Assembly (NCBI GenBank): GCA_016200765.1
Contig: JACQEC010000125.1
Location: 1 to 16,909, forward strand
Length of the DNA: 16,909 nt
Source: Chloroflexota bacterium
Lineage (GTDB): Bacteria; Chloroflexota; Anaerolineae; JACRMK01
Direction of reading: 5' to 3'
Shown here: piece after piece, positions 1 to 8,094 of the stretch
How positions within the stretch are numbered: position 1 is the first letter of the stretch
Layout: the number at the start of each line of letters is the position of its first letter
Notes under the pieces: model-generated
What the model was told of the DNA's origin: nothing
What the model saw: only the letters and a program-made list of their open reading frames with translations
Database searches by the model: none
Translations under genes and position numbers: made by a program

Positions 1-291
1 GACGCCTTCTGGCGCTGGCTGGACACGTTGAGTGTGACGCCCACCGTCGCCGCACTGCGGGCGCGCGCGGAGGAAATTCGCCAGAGCGAACTCGCCGACC
101 ACCTCAGTCGTTTGCAAAACCTGTCCGCGCACGAGAAGCGCGTCGTCGAGCGCATGACCGCGAGCATTGTCGGGCGGTTGTTGCACGAGCCGACATTACG
201 CTTGAAAGCGCGCGCGAGCGAAGGCGATGGCGTGGCCTATGCAGCGGTCTTGCGCGAATTGTTTGGATTGGATAACCACGATGAAACTTAA
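1..291 (+). CDS. hemA: Glutamyl-tRNA reductase, C-terminal part
   Basis: This is the 3' end of a gene that enters from outside the window, 96 codons long, open from base 1 and ending in TAA. Glutamyl-tRNA reductase makes glutamate-1-semialdehyde from Glu-tRNA with NADPH, the first step of C5-pathway tetrapyrrole synthesis. The visible part matches the family's helical dimerisation domain: a W-x-x-W-L patch, then an LRARAEEIRQSEL segment, a run of leucine-rich helix, and a closing LLHEPTLRLK motif that is typical of the end of GluTR. The catalytic and NADPH domains lie upstream and cannot be assessed. The last 11 nt overlap hemC. The partner enzyme HemL is encoded at the other end of the same operon, at 8081. 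Confidence 0.9.
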   Translation, partial: DAFWRWLDTLSVTPTVAALRARAEEIRQSELADHLSRLQNLSAHEKRVVERMTASIVGRLLHEPTLRLKARASEGDGVAYAAVLRELFGLDNHDET

Positions 292-1219
292 GGTCGGCAC
301 GCGCGGAAGCCCGCTCGCGCGGGTTCAAACCGAGATGGTCATTGAGGCGCTCCAGCAGTATGCCCCCGACGTTCAGGGTGAGGTCGTCGTCGTGAAGACC
401 GAAGGCGACCGCAACCGCCAAGATTCGCTGACGATGCTCGGCGGGCGCGGCGTCTTTGTGCGTGACATCGAGGAGCAACTGTTCGCCGGCGCAATTGATT
501 GCGCCGTGCACAGCCTCAAGGACTTGCCGAGCGCGCAGCCTGAAGGTCTCTGCCTCGCCGCTATCCTACAACGCGAAGACGCGCGCGATGTGATGGCCTC
601 GCGCAAGCAGCTGCGCCTCAACGCGTTGCCGGAAGGCGCGCGTATCGGCAGCAGCAGCCAGCGGCGCGCGGCGCAATTGCTCGCCCTGCGCCCCGACCTG
701 AACATCGTGGACATTCGCGGCAACGTGGACACGCGCCTGCGCAAGTTGGACGAAGGGCAGTACGATGCGATTGTGCTGGCGGCGGCGGGACTCATTCGCC
801 TCGGACTTGCGGAGCGCATCACGCAAACCTTTTCGGTTGACGAGATGGTGCCTGCCGTCGCGCAGGGTGCGCTGGTGGTCGAATGCCGCGCCGACGATGC
901 TCGCTCACGCGCATTGCTCGCGCCGCTCGACCACGCGCCGACGCGCGCGGCCGTGAGCGCCGAGCGGACATTCCTGCGCGGCTTGGGCGGCGGCTGTCAG
1001 TTGCCCATCGCGGCGTATGCAGAGGTTGAGCAGAAACAGTTGCACATGCGCGCGCTGGTCATACGGCCTGATGGACAGCGGGCTGTACGCGACGTGATGG
1101 TGGGTGAGGTCGCGCAGGCCGGGGCTTTGGGCACGCAGTTGGCCCAGCGCATGTTGGACAATGGCGCGCGCGCGTTGATGGAGTCTGCTGATGGCGGCGT
1201 CTCAACCCCTCGCGGGTAA
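281..1219 (+). CDS. hemC: Porphobilinogen deaminase (hydroxymethylbilane synthase)
   Basis: The cytoplasmic enzyme joins four porphobilinogens into hydroxymethylbilane on a covalent dipyrromethane cofactor. The protein is 312 aa, normal for the family. It opens with KVGTRGSPLAR, which binds substrate carboxylates. It has HSLKD at residues 77-81, where Asp81 corresponds to the catalytic Asp84 of E. coli. GSSSQRRAAQL and DIRGNVDTRL follow, and Cys239 in GGGCQLPI is the cofactor attachment residue. The reading frame stays open upstream to 227, but ATG 281 gives the family-standard N-terminus. The start overlaps hemA by 11 nt and the end overlaps hemD by 29 nt, which suggests translational coupling. 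Confidence 0.96.
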   Translation: MKLKVGTRGSPLARVQTEMVIEALQQYAPDVQGEVVVVKTEGDRNRQDSLTMLGGRGVFVRDIEEQLFAGAIDCAVHSLKDLPSAQPEGLCLAAILQREDARDVMASRKQLRLNALPEGARIGSSSQRRAAQLLALRPDLNIVDIRGNVDTRLRKLDEGQYDAIVLAAAGLIRLGLAERITQTFSVDEMVPAVAQGALVVECRADDARSRALLAPLDHAPTRAAVSAERTFLRGLGGGCQLPIAAYAEVEQKQLHMRALVIRPDGQRAVRDVMVGEVAQAGALGTQLAQRMLDNGARALMESADGGVSTPRG

Positions 1220-1940
1220 ACATATTGTCGTCACACGCGCACGCGCGCAGGCGCACGAACTGAGCGAGCCGCTGCGCGCGCTGGGTGCGATACCCATCGA
1301 GTGGCCGATGATTGAGATTGCGCCGCCTGCCGATTTCGCGCCGCTCGACCGCGCGCTGAAGCAGGTGATGCACTATGACTGGCTGGTGTTCAGCAGTGCG
1401 AACGGAGTCAAATATTTCTGGGGCAGGATAGACGATTGCCAACTGCGCTTCCCGCGCATCGCCGCCGTCGGCGACAAGACCGCGCAAGCGCTGCGCGCGA
1501 ACGGCTTGCGTGTGGACGCAATGCCCAAGGAATTCCTCGCCACGGAGATTATGGGCGCACTGGGTGAAGTCGCGAATCAGAAAATCTTACTCGTGCGCCC
1601 CGAAGTCGCGCCAGCCGATTTGCCGTCGTCATTGCGCGAGCGCGGCGCACAGGTGGATGAAGTTGTCGCCTATCGCACATTGCCCGCGCACTATGAACAG
1701 CCGTTTTCTTTGCAGGACATTGACGCGATCACGCTGGCGAGCGCATCGGCGGCAAGCAATCTTGCGCGATACGCGCCGCGTATGCCTGAAACGGTGTGCG
1801 TTGCCAGCATCGGCCCATCCACCGCAAGGGCGGCGCGCGCGGCCGGTCTGCGTGTGGATATCGAAGCGCGGCTGCACACGGTGGAAGGCTTAGTGCTCGC
1901 GCTGGTCGCACATTTCAATTCGCGGGAGGTCTCGGCATGA
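1191..1940 (+). CDS. hemD: Uroporphyrinogen-III synthase
   Basis: The enzyme cyclises hydroxymethylbilane with inversion of ring D to give uroporphyrinogen III. The protein is 249 aa, within the usual 240-260 range. The family is poorly conserved, but the typical signposts are here: an early VVTRARAQA strand-turn, FSSANGVKYF around residues 67-76, a VRPEVAPADLPSSLRERGA segment at the start of the second domain, and a late TLASASAASNL motif. The position directly behind hemC supports the call strongly. ATG 1191 lies inside the hemC 3' end (29-nt overlap). The stop codon overlaps the hemB start as ATGA. Confidence 0.93.
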   Translation: MAASQPLAGKHIVVTRARAQAHELSEPLRALGAIPIEWPMIEIAPPADFAPLDRALKQVMHYDWLVFSSANGVKYFWGRIDDCQLRFPRIAAVGDKTAQALRANGLRVDAMPKEFLATEIMGALGEVANQKILLVRPEVAPADLPSSLRERGAQVDEVVAYRTLPAHYEQPFSLQDIDAITLASASAASNLARYAPRMPETVCVASIGPSTARAARAAGLRVDIEARLHTVEGLVLALVAHFNSREVSA

Positions 1941-2968
1941 CACTGACTGCACTGAATTTGCAAGCGCCTGTAGATACCAACCACACGGCGGCAGGATTCC
2001 CGACACAGCGCCTGCGCCGCCTGCGCCGCACCGAAAATCTGCGGCGCATGGTGCGCGAGACGACGCTCAGCGCAGACGACTTCATCTACCCGCTGTTCGT
2101 CGTGCACGGCACAAACGTCCGGCGGGAAATTGCTTCGATGCCCGGCAACTTCCACTGGTCGGTGGACAAGTTGGCCGCCGAAGCCGAGTCCATCGCCTCG
2201 CTCGGCATCCCCGCCGTCATCTTGTTCGGGTTGCCGGCATCCAAAGACGAGTGGGGCAGCGAAGACTACGCCGACGATGGTATCGTGCAGGAGGCCGCGC
2301 GCGCCATCAAGCAAGCCGTGCCCGACCTGGTCGTCGTGACCGACGTGTGTCTGTGCGAGTACACGAGCCACGGGCATTGCGGCATCGTGCGCCATGGCGA
2401 TGTGCAGAACGACGAGACGCTTGAATACTACCAGCGCGTGGCCGTCTCACACGCGGCGGCGGGCGCAGACATCGTCGCGCCGAGCGGCATGATGGACGGG
2501 CAGGTCGGCGCGATTCGACAGGCGCTAGACCTCAACGGTTTCAAGAACACGCCGATTCTCGCCTACGCCGCCAAGTTTGCGTCGGCGTTCTATGGGCCGT
2601 TCCGCGAGGCTGCCGACTCGCCGCCGCAGTTCGGCAACCGCAAAGCGTACCAGATGGATCCCGCGAACGCGCGCGAGGCGCTGCGCGAGGTCGAACTCGA
2701 TCTGGCCGAAGGCGCGGACATGGTGATGATTAAACCTGCGCTGCCGTACCTCGACATTATCCGCCAGACGCGCGATCGCTTCGACGCGCCGATTGCCGCG
2801 TATAACGTGAGCGGCGAGTATGCGATGGTGAAAGCGGCGGGCCGCAACGGCTGGATTGACGAGCAGAAGGTGACGCTCGAATTGCTGACCGGCATCAAGC
2901 GCGCGGGCGCGGACATAATTTTAAGTTATCACGCAAAGGATGTGGCGCGCTGGCTGAAACCAATCTGA
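1937..2968 (+). CDS. hemB: Delta-aminolevulinic acid dehydratase (porphobilinogen synthase)
   Basis: The enzyme condenses two 5-aminolevulinates into porphobilinogen. The protein is 343 aa. The two Schiff-base lysines are visible: Lys213 in YAAKFASAFYGPFR and Lys266 in MVMIKPALPYLD. The segment DVCLCEYTSHGHCG has Cys138, Cys140 and Cys148, the triad of the zinc-dependent type; a magnesium-type enzyme would have Asp residues there. The frame is open far upstream, but ATG 1937 has a GGGAGG ribosome site 7 nt before it and overlaps the hemD stop as ATGA, so it is the better start. About 25 residues precede the conserved RLRRLRRT motif. Confidence 0.96.
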   Translation: MTLTALNLQAPVDTNHTAAGFPTQRLRRLRRTENLRRMVRETTLSADDFIYPLFVVHGTNVRREIASMPGNFHWSVDKLAAEAESIASLGIPAVILFGLPASKDEWGSEDYADDGIVQEAARAIKQAVPDLVVVTDVCLCEYTSHGHCGIVRHGDVQNDETLEYYQRVAVSHAAAGADIVAPSGMMDGQVGAIRQALDLNGFKNTPILAYAAKFASAFYGPFREAADSPPQFGNRKAYQMDPANAREALREVELDLAEGADMVMIKPALPYLDIIRQTRDRFDAPIAAYNVSGEYAMVKAAGRNGWIDEQKVTLELLTGIKRAGADIILSYHAKDVARWLKPI

Positions 2969-2974
2969 GCGCGA

Positions 2975-3008
2975 AGGGCGCGAAGTTTTTTCATTGGTTG
3001 CGCGCCCT
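2975..3008 (+). other. Stem-loop in the hemB-hemQ gap
   Basis: An 8-bp perfect inverted repeat (AGGGCGCG / CGCGCCCT) with an 18-nt loop holding a run of six T lies in the only real gap (about 68 nt) inside the first nine genes. The T run is in the loop, not after the stem, so it does not look like a simple intrinsic terminator. It could be an mRNA stability or processing element; function is unknown. Confidence 0.35.
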
Positions 3009-3036
3009 CATAGGTCAATGACATTGAGGAATGGGT

Positions 3037-3729
3037 ATGACTGACGAAACTCTGCGCACACTCAATCACTTTTCGCTGTTTGCCTTCAAAGACGCCTATT
3101 GGACGCTCGATACGAAGGCCCGCGGTGAGTTCCACCAACACTGGCTGCGCGGTTTGCGCGACGCCGCGCGCACGGTGGAAATCTATCAAGTCTTTCCAGC
3201 CGAGAGCGGCGCCGATGTGCTAGTCTGGTGCGCGCTGCCGGCGGACGACAAAGGCGACAGCGCGAAATTTTTTGAATGCTTCGCGCGCGCGACGAACCCC
3301 TTCCGCGCTTACCTGCACCCAACCACAACTCTGTGGGGCTACACGCGCCCCTCGCAATATTCGAAAGCACAGCGCTCGACGCAGGAGATGGACCCGTTCG
3401 CGGAAACGCGCAAGCCATACCTCGTGATGTACCCATTCGTCAAGACCACCGAGTGGTATTTGCTAAGCCGCGACGCGCGGCAGGGCATGATGAACGCGCA
3501 CATCAAGATCGGCAAGCAGTACGAAGACATCAGCCAACTCCTGCTCTACTCGACCGGCGTTCAGGATCAGGAGTTCGTCGTCGTGTACGAGACCGACGAC
3601 CTCGCGCGTTTCTCTGAGCTGGTGACCGCACTGCGCAGCACCGACGCGCGTGTCTACACGCTGCGCGACACGCCCCTGCACACGGCCATCTATCATCCGG
3701 CCGCGGAAACGCTGGCGCTCACGAGGTAA
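3037..3729 (+). CDS. hemQ: HemQ/ChdC, chlorite dismutase-family coproheme decarboxylase
   Basis: In the coproporphyrin-dependent pathway this protein converts coproheme III to heme b by two H2O2-driven decarboxylations. The protein is 230 aa. The family core is clear: Y132-P-F-V-K136 matches the YPxxK motif with the catalytic tyrosine, and MMNAH at residues 151-155 supplies the proximal heme ligand His155. The region after it (IGKQYEDISQLL) also matches. Two ATGs compete; TGAGGA at 3025-3030 sits 6 nt before ATG 3037 but abuts ATG 3031, so 3037 was chosen. True chlorite dismutases share the fold, but a chlorite-detoxifying role is unlikely within a heme operon next to hemY and hemH. Confidence 0.88.
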   Translation: MTDETLRTLNHFSLFAFKDAYWTLDTKARGEFHQHWLRGLRDAARTVEIYQVFPAESGADVLVWCALPADDKGDSAKFFECFARATNPFRAYLHPTTTLWGYTRPSQYSKAQRSTQEMDPFAETRKPYLVMYPFVKTTEWYLLSRDARQGMMNAHIKIGKQYEDISQLLLYSTGVQDQEFVVVYETDDLARFSELVTALRSTDARVYTLRDTPLHTAIYHPAAETLALTR

Positions 3730-3732
3730 GCC

Positions 3733-5133
3733 ATGAAAAAAGTTGTCATCGTCGGCGGTGGAATCGCCGGACTGGCTACAGCGTACTATTTGCAGACCCG
3801 CGCGCGCGCGACGAACGCGCCGATTGAGTACCAATTGATCGAAAGCGCGCCGACCTTCGGCGGGAAGATTGTCTCGGCACGCGCCGATGGCTTCGTCGTC
3901 GAAGGCGGGCCCGATTCATTTATCGCACAGAAACCTGCCGCGCTGGAGTTGTGCCGCGCGCTCGGGCTCGGCGATCAACTGATCGGCACCAACGACGCGG
4001 CGCGCAAAGTGTTTGTGTGGAGCCGCGGGCAACTGCGGCCGATGCCCGCCGGTATGAACCTGATCGTGCCGACGCGCATCACGCCGTTTCTCACGTCGTC
4101 GCTCGTTTCGTGGGGCGGGAAATTGCGGATGGGGCTGGAGTTGTTCATTCCGCCGCGCCGCGACGACGGCGACGAAAGCCTGGCGCATTTTGTGCGGCGA
4201 CGCCTGGGCGCGGAGGCGCTCGACAAAATCGCGGAACCGATGATCGCAGGCATTTATGTGGCCGACGCCGAAGACCTGAGCCTGCAGAGCACCTTCCCGC
4301 GTTTTCTCGAGATGGAGAAAAAGTATGGAAGCCTGATCCGCGGCATGAGGCAACAGCCGCGGCCGCCTCAAAATGGCAAAGCCGCCACGTCTATGTTCAT
4401 GACGCTGCGTGATGGATTGCAGGAACTGGTGGAGGCGTTGCTCGACCAGCTTGACCACGATGCGTTGCTGCTCAATCGGCGCGTGGTCGCCCTTAGACGC
4501 GACGCGGGCGCATACCACATTGCCCTGAATGACGGCGCAGCGATTCGCGCGGACGCGGTGGTGTTCGCCACGCCTGCGTACGTGAGCGCAGAGCTGCTGC
4601 AAGCGATCGCCCCTGAACTGGCATCTGCGCTGCGCGCGATTGGTTACGTGTCCACCGCCACCGTGTCGCTCGGATTCAGGCGCGCAGAGCTGTCGCACTC
4701 GCTCGAAGGTTTTGGCTTCGTCGTGCCCAGCAGTGAGCGGCGCAAGATTACGGCGTGTACCTGGTCGTCCACGAAGTTCAACCACCGCGCGCCTGACGGC
4801 TACGCACTGGTGCGCGGCTTTATCGGCGGCGCGCACGCGGAAGCCCTGATGGAGCAAGACGACGCGGCGCTGGTGCAAACGGTGCGCGATGAACTGCGCG
4901 CGATGATGGGCATCACGGCGACGCCCGTGCTGACGAAAGTCTTCCGCTGGCACAAAGCGAATCCGCAATACGCTGTCGGCCATCAGGCACGCGTCACCGC
5001 CATCGAACGTCTGGCCGCGCAACAGACGGGTTTGTATCTGGCGGGGGCCGCCTACCACGGCGTCGGGATTCCCGATTGTATTGCCGATGGCGCGCGTGTC
5101 GCGGCCCAACTTTTGAAACTGGAGGAACCATGA
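3733..5133 (+). CDS. hemY: Protoporphyrinogen/coproporphyrinogen III oxidase, HemY type
   Basis: This FAD enzyme removes six electrons from a porphyrinogen using O2. With HemQ beside it, the substrate is more likely coproporphyrinogen III (the CgoX role) than protoporphyrinogen IX. The protein is 466 aa, normal for the family. The N-terminal dinucleotide fold GGGIAGLATAYYL is at residues 8-20, EGGPDSFIAQKP lies near residue 57, and the C-terminal FAD motif GLYLAGAAYHGVGIPDC is near the end. It starts 3 nt after the hemQ stop, with GAGG 6 nt before the ATG, and its stop overlaps the next gene as ATGA. No membrane anchor is evident, consistent with the soluble Gram-positive-type enzyme. Confidence 0.93.
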   Translation: MKKVVIVGGGIAGLATAYYLQTRARATNAPIEYQLIESAPTFGGKIVSARADGFVVEGGPDSFIAQKPAALELCRALGLGDQLIGTNDAARKVFVWSRGQLRPMPAGMNLIVPTRITPFLTSSLVSWGGKLRMGLELFIPPRRDDGDESLAHFVRRRLGAEALDKIAEPMIAGIYVADAEDLSLQSTFPRFLEMEKKYGSLIRGMRQQPRPPQNGKAATSMFMTLRDGLQELVEALLDQLDHDALLLNRRVVALRRDAGAYHIALNDGAAIRADAVVFATPAYVSAELLQAIAPELASALRAIGYVSTATVSLGFRRAELSHSLEGFGFVVPSSERRKITACTWSSTKFNHRAPDGYALVRGFIGGAHAEALMEQDDAALVQTVRDELRAMMGITATPVLTKVFRWHKANPQYAVGHQARVTAIERLAAQQTGLYLAGAAYHGVGIPDCIADGARVAAQLLKLEEP

Positions 5134-6236
5134 GAGCCGGCATGACCAGCACGGGGTTGCACGGCCAGCGCGTCGCCCGCAATTATGCCGAACGGCCTAT
5201 GCTCGTCTATTGGGAGATGACGCGGGCGTGCGCACTGGCTTGCCGCCACTGCCGCGCCGAAGCGATGCCCACTCGCCATCCGCGCGAACTGAATCACGCC
5301 GAGAGCAAAGTGTTGTTGCGACAGATCGCCGAGTTTGGTGATCCATGGCCTCATCTGATCCTGACGGGCGGCGACCCCTTGTCGCGCGCCGACCTGTTTG
5401 ACCTGATTGACGAGGCGCGCGCGCTGGGGTTGATGGTTTCGATCACGCCAAGCGCGACGCCGAATCTGACGGAGGATGTCATCGCGCAACTGAGGGCACA
5501 CGGCGTTCAAAGTATGGGGTTAAGCCTCGACGGCTCGACGGCGGCGCGGCACGACGCGGTGCGCGGGATTACGGGTTGCTTTGACGCAACGCTGCGCGCT
5601 ATGCGCGTGGCGGCTGAACGTGAGCTGCCCGTGCAGATCAACACGCTCGTCTCGGAAGAAACAGCCGACGACCTGCCTGCGGTTTACGAGCTGCTTCAGT
5701 CGCGGCAGGTCATGCGCTGGAGTTTGTTTTTCCTGATCGCGGTCGGGCGCGGGCGTGTGTTGCAGGAGCTGTCGCCCGAACGCGGCGAAGCGTTGATGCA
5801 CTGGATTTATGACCTGGCGCGCATCGCACCCTTTGCGATCAAGACGACGGAAGCGCCATCGTATCGCCGCGTGGCCTTGAACCGCATGCGCGGCGATGGG
5901 TTGACAGCCGAGCAGATTCAGCACACAGCCGTGTATCAGGGTTTCAGCATTCGCGATGGACATGGGATCATGTTCGTCGCGAACACAGGCGATGTTTACC
6001 CTGCAGGCTTTTTGCCACTGGCCGTCGGCAACGCGCGCACGGACGACCTCGCGGCCACTTATCGCCATGCGCCCATCTTCCGCGCCCTGCACGACCCCGG
6101 TCAACTCACAGGCAAATGCGGCCGGTGCGAGTATCGCGTCGTGTGCGGCGGCTCACGCGCGCGCGCGTTCGCTTACACAGGCGACCCACTCGCCAGCGAT
6201 CCATTCTGCCCGTATCAACCCGCGGAGCCGGCCTGA
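5130..6236 (+). CDS. Radical SAM/SPASM protein, AhbD/NirJ-related (TIGR04053-like)
   Basis: The 368-aa protein has a radical SAM core with the 4Fe-4S cluster motif CxxxCxxC at Cys34, Cys38 and Cys41 (CALACRHC). The SAM-binding LTGGDPL follows near residue 75. Its C-terminal SPASM-type cysteines are Cys330, Cys333, Cys339 and Cys360, likely ligands of a second cluster. The segments KTTEAPSYRR, GDVYPAGFLPL and CGGSRARAFA recall a family commonly encoded with heme genes and related to AhbD (anaerobic coproheme decarboxylase) and NirJ (heme d1). ATG 5130 has GGAGG 4 nt upstream and overlaps the hemY stop. An oxygen-independent decarboxylase or other porphyrin-tailoring role is inferred from family and position; the reaction is not known. 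Confidence 0.82.
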   Translation: MRAGMTSTGLHGQRVARNYAERPMLVYWEMTRACALACRHCRAEAMPTRHPRELNHAESKVLLRQIAEFGDPWPHLILTGGDPLSRADLFDLIDEARALGLMVSITPSATPNLTEDVIAQLRAHGVQSMGLSLDGSTAARHDAVRGITGCFDATLRAMRVAAERELPVQINTLVSEETADDLPAVYELLQSRQVMRWSLFFLIAVGRGRVLQELSPERGEALMHWIYDLARIAPFAIKTTEAPSYRRVALNRMRGDGLTAEQIQHTAVYQGFSIRDGHGIMFVANTGDVYPAGFLPLAVGNARTDDLAATYRHAPIFRALHDPGQLTGKCGRCEYRVVCGGSRARAFAYTGDPLASDPFCPYQPAEPA

Positions 6237-7171
6237 TGTCATCGGCCGAGCGTTTCCTGCGCGCCTGCCGCCGCGAGCCAACCGACTGCACGCCGGTGTG
6301 GTTCATGCGGCAGGCAGGACGCTATCTGCCAGAGTATCGCGCCATCCGCCAGAAATATTCGCTGCTCGACATCTGCGCGCGGCCCGAGGTCGCGGCGCAG
6401 GTTACACTGCAACCCGTTGACGCGCTTGGCGTGGACGCCGCCATCCTCTTCGCGGACATTCTGCTGCCGCTCATCCCGATGGGCATTGATTTAGAGTTTG
6501 CGGCGGGCGAAGGCCCCGTCATTCACAACCCGATTCGCACGTCGAACGATGTGACTGCACTGCGCCCGATACATGCGCGGGATGACCTTGCGAGCGTCAT
6601 GCAGACCATCCGGCTCGTGCGCCGCGAGTTGAACGGGCGCGTGCCGCTGATTGGCTTCGCGGGCGCGCCGTTCACGCTCGCCAGCTATCTGATCGAAGGC
6701 GGCGCCTCGCGCACGTTTCTCAAGACCAAGCAACTGATGTATCGCGAGCCGCAGACGTGGCACGCGCTGATGGGCAAACTCGCCGAGATGCTTGCGGATT
6801 ACCTGTGCGCGCAAATCGCCGCGGGCGCGCAGGCCGTGCAACTGTTTGACAGTTGGGTTGGCTGGCTCAGCCCCGACGACTATGCAACCTACGTACAGCC
6901 CTACTCCCAAAGAATTTTCCGCGCGATTGACGATGTGCCGACGATTCACTTCGGCACGGACACGGCGACGCTGCTCACGCTGATGCGCGAAGCAGGCGGC
7001 GACGTGATTGGATTAGACTGGCGCGTGCCGCTCGACCACGGCTGGCAACCCTTGGGCGACGTGGCGGTACAGGGCAACCTCGATCCGCTTGCGCTGTTCG
7101 CGCCGCGCGACGTGCTGGCGTCGAAGGTCAGCGACAAAGCTACGCATCACGGGCACCTTGGAGAGTCATGA
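6236..7171 (+). CDS. hemE: Uroporphyrinogen decarboxylase, C-terminally shortened
   Basis: The enzyme removes four carboxyls from uroporphyrinogen III to give coproporphyrinogen III, the substrate of HemY here. MRQAGRYLPEYR near residues 24-35 and FADILLP (Asp74, equivalent to human Asp86) are present, as is GFAGAPFTLASY with Tyr151 (equivalent to human Tyr164). The protein is only 311 aa against the usual 340-360. After VQGNLDP and APRDVL it breaks off into a short, unfamiliar tail, without the conserved GHIFNLGHGI segment that carries the active-site histidine (human His339). The stop still overlaps hemH as ATGA, and GGAGAG precedes that start, so an in-frame deletion is more likely than a frameshift. 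ATG 6236 overlaps the previous stop by one base. Confidence 0.9.
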   Translation: MSSAERFLRACRREPTDCTPVWFMRQAGRYLPEYRAIRQKYSLLDICARPEVAAQVTLQPVDALGVDAAILFADILLPLIPMGIDLEFAAGEGPVIHNPIRTSNDVTALRPIHARDDLASVMQTIRLVRRELNGRVPLIGFAGAPFTLASYLIEGGASRTFLKTKQLMYREPQTWHALMGKLAEMLADYLCAQIAAGAQAVQLFDSWVGWLSPDDYATYVQPYSQRIFRAIDDVPTIHFGTDTATLLTLMREAGGDVIGLDWRVPLDHGWQPLGDVAVQGNLDPLALFAPRDVLASKVSDKATHHGHLGES

Positions 7172-8094
7172 CGAAACCCACTGGGGTGTTGTTGATGGCC
7201 TACGGCGGGCCCAACTCGTTGAGCGACGTCGAACCTTATCTGCTTGACGTGCGCGGCGGCCGGCCGACTGCGCCCGATCTGGTGGAGGAAGTGCGCCAGC
7301 GTTATGCGCGCATCGGCGGGCGCTCGCCGCTGTTGGAACTGACGCGGCGGCAGGCTGATGCGTTGCAGGAAGCGCTGGGTGACGAGTACCGAGTGTACGT
7401 GGGGATGCGGCACTGGCACCCCTACATCCGGGAGACGATGGCGCAAATTGCCGCCGACGGTATTGCACAGCTCATCGCGATTGTGATGGCGCCGCACTAT
7501 TCCAAGCTGAGCATCGGCGCGTACATGCGCAAATTGCGCGAGGCGCGCGACGCGCTGGCGCCCGCGCTGCGCCTGTGCGAGGTGTTGAGTTGGAAGACCC
7601 ATCCGCTTTTCCTCGACGCGCTCGCCGCGAAGACGAATGCCGCACTGCAACAATTTTCCCGCGACGAACGCGCAGAGGTTGAAATAATTTTCAGCGCGCA
7701 CAGTTTGCCTGAGCGCATCCTGCAAGAGAACGACCCGTATCCGCAGGAACTTCAGGACACGGTCGCCGGTGTGGTTCAGCGCGTCGGCGCGGTGCGCCAT
7801 CAATTCGCATTCCAAAGCGCGGGCAGCACGCGCGAGAAGTGGCTCGGTCCCGATGTGGGCGCCGTGATTGACGAACTGGTTACGCGCGGCAAGCGCCACA
7901 TCCTCGTCCAGCCCGTCGGCTTCGTCTGCGACCACGTCGAGATTCTGTACGATGTGGACATCGTGTACAAGCAGCAGGCCGAGCGATTGGGCGCGCACCT
8001 CGAGCGCGCCCAGTCGCTGAACGACTCACCGCAGTTAATCGCGGCGCTCGCGGACATCGTGATGAAACACGCACAACCTGATGGACATCCATAA
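7168..8094 (+). CDS. hemH: Ferrochelatase (probably coproporphyrin ferrochelatase)
   Basis: The enzyme inserts Fe2+ into a porphyrin; with HemQ in the operon the porphyrin is probably coproporphyrin III (CpfC role). The protein is 308 aa, the length of the soluble Bacillus-type enzyme, without extra membrane segments. The active-site histidine is His178 in FSAHSLPE and the acidic partner is Glu258 in GFVCDHVEILYD. Tyr12 in LLMAYGGP corresponds to the metal-side tyrosine of the B. subtilis enzyme. The MAPHYSKLSIGAY segment is also typical. GGAGAG sits 2 nt before the ATG, and the start overlaps the hemE stop. The end overlaps hemL by 14 nt. Confidence 0.94.
   Translation: MTKPTGVLLMAYGGPNSLSDVEPYLLDVRGGRPTAPDLVEEVRQRYARIGGRSPLLELTRRQADALQEALGDEYRVYVGMRHWHPYIRETMAQIAADGIAQLIAIVMAPHYSKLSIGAYMRKLREARDALAPALRLCEVLSWKTHPLFLDALAAKTNAALQQFSRDERAEVEIIFSAHSLPERILQENDPYPQELQDTVAGVVQRVGAVRHQFAFQSAGSTREKWLGPDVGAVIDELVTRGKRHILVQPVGFVCDHVEILYDVDIVYKQQAERLGAHLERAQSLNDSPQLIAALADIVMKHAQPDGHP

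Noticed and set aside
1691..2395. 234-residue minus-strand open frame across hemD and hemB
   Set aside because: It is antisense to two well-supported genes, and its composition is that of a shadow frame.
1796..2968. Longer hemB from an upstream ATG (390 residues)
   Set aside because: The extra N-terminus overlaps hemD by 145 nt and lacks family similarity; ATG 1937 has a good ribosome site and an ATGA overlap.
3037..3729. HemQ-family gene as a true chlorite dismutase
   Set aside because: Its heme-operon setting and the YPxxK plus MMxxH motifs fit coproheme decarboxylase; nothing nearby suggests perchlorate metabolism.
3916..5109. 397-residue open frame on the minus strand across hemY
   Set aside because: It lies fully opposite an excellent HemY gene, has no recognisable motif and is rich in Arg/His/Gln, as expected from G+C-rich antisense reading.
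7100..7171. Simple frameshift as cause of the short HemE
   Set aside because: The other two frames across the tail do not contain the missing GHIFNLGHGI sequence, so the segment is absent rather than out of frame.
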